NCBI RefSeq assembly: GCF_019670125.1
Contig: NZ_AP023033.1
Coordinates: 1,725,001 to 1,789,000, forward strand
Direction of reading: 5' to 3'
Origin: Agarivorans aestuarii
Lineage (GTDB): Bacteria; Pseudomonadota; Gammaproteobacteria; Enterobacterales; Celerinatantimonadaceae
Length of the DNA: 64,000 bases
The first letter of the stretch is position 1; every line of letters starts with the position of its first letter. Position numbers and translations under genes: made by a program. Positions 57,826 through 64,000 of the stretch are shown piece by piece. The notes beneath the pieces are model-generated. The model had not been told where the DNA came from and searched no databases. It was given only the letters and a program-made list of their open reading frames with translations.

Positions 57826-60184
57826 CTTGCGTCTCCATAAACTCATATTGCTTTTGGCAAGCCATTAAAATGCGCTCGCTGGTGGCTGGAGAATCTAACT
57901 GCGCTGGCAGCTTATGTTGGCTGATTGACGTCACTGCATCGTAAATGGCACACCAAGCGCTAATGGCTAACATAAAGGGGGGCTCGCCCACTGCTTTAGA
58001 ACGGTAGATGCTGTGCTCAGGGTTGGCTTGGTCGAACAAGGTAATGTTCATTTGTTCGGGGTAGTCGCCAATGGTGGGGATTTTGTAGTTTGCCGGGCTA
58101 TTACTTAGTAACTTTCCTTTTTTGTCCCATACCAGTTCTTCGTTAGTAAGCCAGCCTAGGCCTTGAATAAAGGCGCCTTCTATTTGGCCAATGTCGATGG
58201 CCGGATTAAGGCTGGTGCCTACATCATGCAGAATGTCTACGCGGTCTACGCTCATTTCCCCAGTTAGCGTATCAATGCTCACTTCGCTTACGGAGGCACC
58301 CAATGCAAAGTAGAAAAATGGCCGCCCCTGAGCTTGTTCGCGGTCGTACCAAATTTTAGGTGTTTTGTAAAAGCCAGTCGCTGAGAGTGATACTCGCTGC
58401 ATGTAAGCTTGTTGCACTAACTCCGCCCAGCTAATAGTTTGCTCGGCGAGTCTAACTTGGCCTTGGTTTATGGTGATTTGCTCTGCTTTAAGCTGGTAAT
58501 GTTGCTGGGCAAATTCAAGCAGACGTTGTTTGATTTCTTTCGCCGCATTATGCGCAGCCATTCCGTTTAAATCACTGCCTGAAGAAGCCGCCGTGGGCGA
58601 GGTATTAGGCACTTTGTCGGTGCGGGTAGACGTAATAAGCACATAGCTAAATGGAATGCCCAAAGTTTGCGCCACAATCTGCTGAACCTTGGTATGCAGG
58701 CCTTGACCCATTTCGGTGCCGCCATGGTTTAGCTGAACACTGCCGTCGGTATACACATGCAGCAGCGCGCCTGCTTGGTTAAGGTGTTTGGCGGTAAATG
58801 AAATACCAAATTTTACAGGGCTTAAGGCAAGGCCTTTTTTGATTAGCGAATTAGAGTTGTTCCATTGATTTATTTGCTGACGGCGCGCGCGGTAGTCTGC
58901 GTTCACTTCTAATTGTTTTATTAAGTTAAGCTGGTCTTGATGTTGCTCTACTGGCATGCCGTAGTGGGTGGTGGCATATCCATCGCGATAGAGGTTTTTG
59001 TAACGCACATCTAAGGCATCTTGGCCGGTAGCAATTGCGATGTCTTGCATCGCCTGTTCAATTAACATCATGCCTTGCGGACCACCAAAGCCGCGGAAGG
59101 CAGTATGTGAAACGGTATCGGTTTTTAATCGATTACCTACGACTTCGGCTTCACCTAAGCTGTAGGCGTTGTCGCTATGAAACATCGCTCTATCCACAAT
59201 CGCGTCGGATAAATCAGGCGAGTGGCCACACAAGCCGTTCACTTCTAACTTGGCACTTTCAATGATTCCCTCGGCGCTTAACCCTAGTTGGTATCGGTTG
59301 TAAAAAGGATGGCGCTTGCCGGTTAAGGCCATATCTATACTGCGTGGTAGACGTATTTTCACAGGTTTATTGCAATGCCAGGCTGCAAGGCTGGCTAAGC
59401 ACGCCCATTGAGCGGCTTGGGTTTCTTTACCGCCAAAGCCGCCTCCCATGCGGCGCATGTCTACGGTAACTTGGTGAAACGCAATGCCTAATACTTCAGC
59501 TACTAGCTTTTGTACTTCGCTAGGGTGCTGTGAAGAGGTGTAAAGCATAATGCCGCCATCTTCGGTTGGCTGGGCGAGGCTTACTTGTCCTTCTAAATAA
59601 AAGTGTTCTTGCCCGCCAATATGTTGTTCACCACTTAGTTGCAGTTCACTTCGATCTAGCACGGCATCGGCTATTTGCTTACCCATGCAATGGCTTGGGC
59701 GCACCGTTGCATTGGGCTGGCTTAAATCGCTAATATCTTGCTTACTTAGCGCTAGCGTATCGGCGCTTTGGTATTGCACTAGCTCTTGATTAGCTTGGTC
59801 GGCAATTTGCCATGCGAGCTGGTGGCTATGGGCAAGAACTAGGGCTACAGGCTGCTGAAAGTAGCTAATCTCGTTCTCGCTTAACAGCGGGTCGCCTATA
59901 AATATCGGGCCAATATCTAGGTGTCCGGGGATATCCTGGCAGCGAATTACCGCAACTACATCGGGATGTTGTTGCAGCGAATCTAATTGCTGAGCAAGTA
60001 CTTTACCTTTGGCTACTTGGCTAGTGATGACTGCAGCATGCAAGCAACCACTTGGCAGGTTATAGTCGTCGATGAACTGCGCTTCGCCAGCGACTTGTTT
60101 GGCTGCACTCTCATGGGGAATCGATTTACCCACTATTTGGCTTGGCGCAGTTTGCTCGAGGTGCTGAGTCGTTAATTTACGCAT
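57818..60184 (-). CDS. xdhB: Xanthine dehydrogenase, molybdenum-binding subunit
   Basis: The large subunit oxidises hypoxanthine to xanthine and urate. The 788-residue protein has the Moco motifs MGGGFGGKETQAAQWA, FRGFGGPQGM and GGTEMGQGLHTK. The catalytic Glu lies in KAVGEPPFML near the C-terminus. Length is normal for a split enzyme. It overlaps xdhA by 8 bp. Confidence 0.97.
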   Translation of the reverse strand: MRKLTTQHLEQTAPSQIVGKSIPHESAAKQVAGEAQFIDDYNLPSGCLHAAVITSQVAKGKVLAQQLDSLQQHPDVVAVIRCQDIPGHLDIGPIFIGDPLLSENEISYFQQPVALVLAHSHQLAWQIADQANQELVQYQSADTLALSKQDISDLSQPNATVRPSHCMGKQIADAVLDRSELQLSGEQHIGGQEHFYLEGQVSLAQPTEDGGIMLYTSSQHPSEVQKLVAEVLGIAFHQVTVDMRRMGGGFGGKETQAAQWACLASLAAWHCNKPVKIRLPRSIDMALTGKRHPFYNRYQLGLSAEGIIESAKLEVNGLCGHSPDLSDAIVDRAMFHSDNAYSLGEAEVVGNRLKTDTVSHTAFRGFGGPQGMMLIEQAMQDIAIATGQDALDVRYKNLYRDGYATTHYGMPVEQHQDQLNLIKQLEVNADYRARRQQINQWNNSNSLIKKGLALSPVKFGISFTAKHLNQAGALLHVYTDGSVQLNHGGTEMGQGLHTKVQQIVAQTLGIPFSYVLITSTRTDKVPNTSPTAASSGSDLNGMAAHNAAKEIKQRLLEFAQQHYQLKAEQITINQGQVRLAEQTISWAELVQQAYMQRVSLSATGFYKTPKIWYDREQAQGRPFFYFALGASVSEVSIDTLTGEMSVDRVDILHDVGTSLNPAIDIGQIEGAFIQGLGWLTNEELVWDKKGKLLSNSPANYKIPTIGDYPEQMNITLFDQANPEHSIYRSKAVGEPPFMLAISAWCAIYDAVTSISQHKLPAQLDSPATSERILMACQKQYEFMETQDE

Positions 60185-61592
60185 GGGCGGCTAACCTCGT
60201 GGGTAATTGTTGGCTATAGAGGTAGAAGCGTTTTAATAGATTCTGTACTAGCAATACCCTGTAAGCTGCGCTGGCTCGCACGTCATCAATGGGTTTTACA
60301 TACTGCGGCACTAGGGCTTGTAGCTGCTTGAGTTTGTTGTTGTTGAAGACTTCACCCAACAAACAATTTTCAAGTTCAGTTAAGCGCACCGACTTAGCCG
60401 CCACGCCACCTGCTGAGATAACGCAGTGGCTTACTCTGCCTTGGTCATCACACTCCATGGCTACAGCCAATACCACGGTGGCGATGTCATCTTCATAACG
60501 TTTACTCACCTTGTAGATTTGATGTTTAAGTGTTGGAGACAAATCTGGCAGGTGAATGGCGCTAATCCATTGTTGCGGTTTTAAGCGCGTTTCGCGGTAG
60601 CCTGTGATGTAGTCTTCTGGTGCGTAAAGCTCGGTAGTGGCGCCATCATCTACTTCAATTTTGCCGTTTAGGCTAATTAGCAATGGAGCTATGTCACCAA
60701 TGGGTGAGGCATTGCCTAAACTGCCACCAAGGGTAGCGCGGTGGCGAATGGTAATACTGCCCAAGCGAGCAAAGATTTCGTCGGTAGTGGGGTAGTGCTG
60801 CGCCATAAATGCGTGAACTTTATCTAAAGGCACTGCCGCCCCTATGCGCCAACCATTGTTGGTGCGCTCGATGCCTGTGAGCTCAGGAAGGGCGGTTAAG
60901 TCGATAATTTCATCAATGCGTTGATACTGTTGAGTAACTTCTAATGCTAAATCGGTACCGCCGCCTATCCATTTGGCGTGAGGGTGTTTTGCGCGAATGC
61001 TGGCTAACTCACTGCGACTAGTAGGTTGCCAGTAGTGGTCGCTTTCTAGCTTGTCACATTGCCCCATCCAGTATTGCACGGCGGACTCATTTTCTTGGAT
61101 ATGATCCTTGGCCGCTGGAGCTGTTGCTACTTGCTTAGCCGCTTCGATAAGTGGCCCATAGCCAGTGCAACGGCACAAGTTGCCAGCTAAAAATTCCTCG
61201 GGGTGTTCGGGTTTAGTTGTTTGACGAGATAAGGCATATAAAGACATTACAAAACCAGGCGTACAAAAACCGCATTGGCTGCCATGTTTATCTACTATGG
61301 CTTGTTGAACGGGATGTAGCTCTTGGCCTTGCTTTAGGTACTCAACGGTAATGATTTGTTTACCGTGCAAAGAATGCAGTGGCGTAATGCAGCTGTTAAT
61401 TTGCTTGTAGCTTAGCTGCTGTTGATGATCTTGGCTCACCATTACTACTGTACATGCACCGCAATCACCGCTGGCGCAACCTTCTTTACTGCCCACTAGA
61501 CCTTGTCGTTCGCGTAAAAAGCTAAGCAGCATGGTATCTGCCGCCTGTTGGCTTAAGGTGATAGCTTGGTCGTTAATCATAAGTTGTAACAT
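60177..61592 (-). CDS. xdhA: Xanthine dehydrogenase, iron-sulphur/FAD subunit
   Basis: The 471-residue small subunit has two [2Fe-2S] sites, CASGDCGACTVV (about 40-51) with its partner Cys, and CGFCTPGF with NLCRCTGYGPL. The FAD domain begins at WIGGGTDLALEV (about 208) and has TLGGSLGNASPIGD. It passes electrons from molybdenum to NAD. It lies 63 bp after the oxygenase gene, and a hairpin fills the gap. Confidence 0.97.
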   Translation of the reverse strand: MLQLMINDQAITLSQQAADTMLLSFLRERQGLVGSKEGCASGDCGACTVVMVSQDHQQQLSYKQINSCITPLHSLHGKQIITVEYLKQGQELHPVQQAIVDKHGSQCGFCTPGFVMSLYALSRQTTKPEHPEEFLAGNLCRCTGYGPLIEAAKQVATAPAAKDHIQENESAVQYWMGQCDKLESDHYWQPTSRSELASIRAKHPHAKWIGGGTDLALEVTQQYQRIDEIIDLTALPELTGIERTNNGWRIGAAVPLDKVHAFMAQHYPTTDEIFARLGSITIRHRATLGGSLGNASPIGDIAPLLISLNGKIEVDDGATTELYAPEDYITGYRETRLKPQQWISAIHLPDLSPTLKHQIYKVSKRYEDDIATVVLAVAMECDDQGRVSHCVISAGGVAAKSVRLTELENCLLGEVFNNNKLKQLQALVPQYVKPIDDVRASAAYRVLLVQNLLKRFYLYSQQLPTRLAAHA

Positions 61593-61620
61593 GATTGCTC
61601 CGGAAATTGCGTGGTCATTA

Positions 61621-61640
61621 AGCTGACTATTTGGTCAGCT
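61621..61640 (-). other. Intercistronic hairpin before xdhA
   Basis: AGCTGAC and GTCAGCT pair across a 6-nt loop between the oxygenase and xdhA genes. On the minus strand it is not followed by a T tract, so it may be an mRNA processing or stability element. A TGGCCA and a TGGTCA motif lie in the same gap. Confidence 0.45.
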
Positions 61641-61655
61641 TTTTGGCCAAATTTT

Positions 61656-62612
61656 TTATTCTTGCTGATCGTTTCTATAAGCGTAAGTATCGGCAAAGCG
61701 CGATAATATCCATTCGCCAGCACTAATCTCGGGATACTGACTTTGTTCTCCAGGCGCTAAACAGCTCGCGAGAGTATTCACCGGAGTATCAAAGTCTGGC
61801 TCTACAAAAAATGGCATTGAAAAGCGAGTAGTTTGCTGTTTTGGACTAAGTACTCTGTGCGGCGTCGACTTGTATCGGCCGTTGGTCCAACGTTGCATTA
61901 AGTCGCCAATATTCACCACAAAACTATTCTCCACCGGTGGCGCATCTAACCACTGTTGATTGCGATCTTGTACCTGTAGTCCGCCGGTTTTATCCTGATA
62001 CAACAAGGTAATGCAGCCATAGTCTGTGTGTGCGCCAGCGCCGTTATCATTTTGTTGCTGAGGCGGATAATGAATTAAGCGCAGCACACTAATCGGGCAG
62101 GTAAAATGCTTGCTAAAAAAGTCTTCGCTTTGGCCCAAGGCTAAAGCCATGGCCTTAAGTATTTTGAGGCCAACTTGTAAGGTGAGTTCGTAATGTTGCT
62201 GCAAAAGTTGGATGAAGCCGTCAAGATTTGGATACTGGTTCGGCCCATAAAGCTGAGGAAAACGGGCTACCTGTGGATGATAGGGGCTAAGGTCTAAAGC
62301 CATATCAAAGGTTTCTTTGCAGTCTTTAGGTCCGTTTGGGTCTAGCTGTTCAGCACTTACTTGTCCCCAACCGCGATGGTTGGCCGAGTGCTGAATATTG
62401 ATCTTTTGTTTTTCTTGTTCACTAAGTGCAAAGAATTTAGCAGCCATGTCTTGCATTGCTGCAAATTGCTCAGCAGGAATGCCATGACCGGTCACATAAA
62501 AAAAGCCCTTGTCACGACAGGCAGAATCTATGGCTTGAATTGCTTCTTGCCAGTGCTGGCTATCGCTATGATCTAATGACGATATATCAATAATGGGTAG
62601 GGCTAAATTCAT
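61656..62612 (-). CDS. Isopenicillin N synthase-like 2-oxoglutarate/Fe(II) oxygenase
   Basis: The 318-residue protein has the DIOX_N domain (ALPIIDISSLD at the start; GFFYVTGHGIP) and the 2OG-FeII catalytic domain. The iron ligands are His and Asp in GAHTDYGCITLL and His in TPHRVLSP. The 2-oxoglutarate-binding pair is in RFSMPFF. No known step of purine breakdown to allantoin needs such an enzyme, yet it lies second in the operon, between the binding protein and xdhA. It could act on a methylated or otherwise modified purine, but that is inference. Confidence 0.9.
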   Translation of the reverse strand: MNLALPIIDISSLDHSDSQHWQEAIQAIDSACRDKGFFYVTGHGIPAEQFAAMQDMAAKFFALSEQEKQKINIQHSANHRGWGQVSAEQLDPNGPKDCKETFDMALDLSPYHPQVARFPQLYGPNQYPNLDGFIQLLQQHYELTLQVGLKILKAMALALGQSEDFFSKHFTCPISVLRLIHYPPQQQNDNGAGAHTDYGCITLLYQDKTGGLQVQDRNQQWLDAPPVENSFVVNIGDLMQRWTNGRYKSTPHRVLSPKQQTTRFSMPFFVEPDFDTPVNTLASCLAPGEQSQYPEISAGEWILSRFADTYAYRNDQQE

Positions 62613-62626
62613 CTCATTCTCGCAGT

Positions 62627-62651
62627 AAAGGCCCAGCTTAGCTGGGCACTT
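62627..62651 (-). other. Hairpin between the binding-protein and oxygenase genes
   Basis: GCCCAGC and GCTGGGC pair across a TTA loop, followed on the minus strand by CTTTACT. It lies 26 bp after the stop of the binding-protein gene. It may protect that mRNA or terminate part of the transcripts, so that the binding protein is made in excess, as is common in transport operons. Confidence 0.6.
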
Positions 62652-62673
62652 ATTTAGGACTTAGGGTCTAGGT

Positions 62674-63753
62674 TTATTTAGGAATCGTTGCGTCGATGCC
62701 TTCTACGTACCACATCACGCCAGCTAGCTCTTGGTCGTTAAGTGTTTTACCCGCTGGGATCACCTCTTTGCCGCTGTTATCTTTCATAGGGCCAGTAAAG
62801 GGATGAAATTCACCTGATTTAATCTTGGCTTCGGTTTCGCTAATGGCGGTTTTTACGTCGCCGGGTAAGGCTGGGTTAACTGAAACAATTTGTAGAATGT
62901 CTTCTGCAAAACCACCCCAGTAATCTTCTGGCTTCCACGAATCTGCTAATACTTCTTCTACGGTGCGAATGTAGTGGGGTGCCCATACATCACGAACCGA
63001 GAACATGTGGGCAGTAGGAGCAAATTGACTCATATCTGACGCTTGACCAATGCCCATTACGCCGCGCTTCTCGGCAGCAATAAGTGGGGCTGGGCTGTCG
63101 GTGTGTTGCAAAATAATGTCGACACCTTGGTCCATTAAGGCGTTGGCTGCGTCTGCTTCTTTACCTGGGTCGTACCACGTATTTACCCACACAATCTTAA
63201 TTTGCACATCAGGGTTTACGCTTTTCGCGCCTAAGTACACCGAGTTAATATCGCGGATCACCTCCGGAATAGGGAACGAGGCAATGTAACCAATCACATT
63301 GGTTTTGGTCGTCATGCCAGCGGCTACGCCAGACACATAGCGGCCCTCGTAGGTACGCAATACATAAGTAGACACGTTTTTGCTGCGTTTGTAGCCGGTA
63401 GCGTGTTCAAAGGTAACTTTAGGAAAACGTTTAGCGGCTTTGATAGTTGGGTTCATAAAACCAAAGGATGTAGTGAAAATGACGTCGTGACCCGATTTAG
63501 CCAATTGGGTAATCACTCGCTCTGCATCGGCGCCCTCGGGAACATTCTCAACAAAGGTGGTACTTACTTTACCGCCAAAGTGCTGTTCCATTTCAATCCG
63601 GCCTTGGTCGTGCTCATAACTCCAACCGTGGTCACCCACTGGTCCTACATATACAAAGCCTACTTTTAGTGGCTCGTCGGCGGCCATGCTGGCTGGTGTT
63701 ATCAAGGTGGTTACAGCAAAGGCTGCGGCACTTATCCATTTATTTAGTTTCAT
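62674..63753 (-). CDS. BMP-family ABC transporter substrate-binding protein
   Basis: The 359-residue protein has a signal peptide (cut after SMAA, about residue 24) and the BMP/PnrA fold: LKVGFVYVGPVGDHGWSY at the start and the NPTIKAAKRFPKVTFEHATG block. BMP proteins bind purine nucleosides or bases for ABC importers, so it fits the rest of the operon. No permease or ATPase genes follow; the next genes are catabolic. The transporter parts must lie beyond 64000 or elsewhere. It is the first gene of the operon in this window. Confidence 0.92.
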   Translation of the reverse strand: MKLNKWISAAAFAVTTLITPASMAADEPLKVGFVYVGPVGDHGWSYEHDQGRIEMEQHFGGKVSTTFVENVPEGADAERVITQLAKSGHDVIFTTSFGFMNPTIKAAKRFPKVTFEHATGYKRSKNVSTYVLRTYEGRYVSGVAAGMTTKTNVIGYIASFPIPEVIRDINSVYLGAKSVNPDVQIKIVWVNTWYDPGKEADAANALMDQGVDIILQHTDSPAPLIAAEKRGVMGIGQASDMSQFAPTAHMFSVRDVWAPHYIRTVEEVLADSWKPEDYWGGFAEDILQIVSVNPALPGDVKTAISETEAKIKSGEFHPFTGPMKDNSGKEVIPAGKTLNDQELAGVMWYVEGIDATIPK

Positions 63754-63830
63754 TAAGAACTCCGTTTCAATTGTTCGGTGTTTCGGGTTTTGATTAGTGG
63801 TAGCAAAAAGCTGGCCACTTGGTCATGTTT

Positions 63831-63846
63831 TTTGATTTAAGTCAAA
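63831..63846 (-). promoter_or_regulatory. FNR/CRP-type site before the purine operon
   Basis: TTGATTTAAGTCAA (63832-63845) matches the FNR consensus TTGAT-N4-ATCAA at nine of ten positions. Widened by one base at each end it also fits the CRP pattern TGTGA-N6-TCACA at eight of ten. It lies about 80 bp before the binding-protein start, so a role in oxygen or carbon control of the operon is plausible. Confidence 0.45.
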
Positions 63847-64000
63847 GAACACAGTGAATACAAGTTTTGTTGTAAATAGATGTCTTAATTGTTAGCAGCC
63901 TTATGCTTATTTATGGCGTTTTTTGGTGCAACTTATCAACGCTGCGCACCAAAGCTAAGCGTGTGTAGTTAGCTTAGCCTATGAGTCTTAATGTAGATGT

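Overview
The window looks like chromosomal DNA of a marine gammaproteobacterium of the Alteromonadales type (Agarivorans-like is my best guess; no search could be run). The pointers are a trp operon with trpL attenuation and fused trpCF, an rluB-scpB-scpA-yciO-rnm block divergent from trpEGDCFBA, a tig-clpP-clpX block, an argX-hisR-leu-pro type tRNA operon, and a fused MrpA/B antiporter. Most of it is ordinary housekeeping DNA. I found no prophage, CRISPR array or defence island.

Layout: 1-1.3 kb is the end of an rRNA operon (23S 3' part, 5S, terminator). 1.8-4.5 kb holds a GfcA-like small secreted protein, galU, a ComEA-type protein, yciI and yciB. 4.5-11.4 kb is the complete trp operon on the minus strand, with a leader peptide carrying three Trp codons, a terminator/antiterminator region and a promoter with a TrpR-like operator. 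Divergent from it are rnm, yciO, scpA, scpB and rluB (11.4-15.1 kb). Then come a Yip1 protein, lpxH, ppiB, cysS, a periplasmic binding protein, folD and a YidE-type transporter (15.2-22.3 kb). A five-gene tRNA operon (22.6-23.3 kb) starts with a decayed sixth tRNA and is followed by a 57-bp tandem duplication and the tail of a dead oxidoreductase gene. A pseudopilin gene and tig-clpP-clpX follow, and then an intact IS3-family element (28129-29427) with a 3-bp target duplication.

29.4-35.8 kb is an mnh/mrp cation/proton antiporter operon ending in a DUF938 methyltransferase gene broken by an amber codon. 36-41 kb holds a DUF5329 protein with an AraC/GyrI regulator, the formaldehyde detoxification pair frmA-fghA, and a lipoprotein GH5 glycosidase. 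41-53.6 kb carries a giant AsmA protein, a binding protein, a frameshifted MFS gene, a phosphoribosyltransferase/ACT pair, a HopJ protein, a divergent DMT exporter/LysR pair, a GNAT protein and a nitroreductase.

53.6-63.8 kb is a single minus-strand purine catabolism operon: BMP-family binding protein, an IPNS-like 2-oxoglutarate/Fe(II) oxygenase, XdhA, XdhB, XdhC, OHCU decarboxylase, HIU hydrolase, guanine deaminase and the membrane urate hydroxylase PuuD. Together these take guanine/hypoxanthine/xanthine through urate to allantoin. The oxygenase has no assigned step and is the best candidate here for undescribed chemistry. The other notable signals are regulatory: the trp attenuator, a comEA-type start codon inside a hairpin, four tandem hairpins in the tig leader, and a promoter overlaid on a terminator before clpP.
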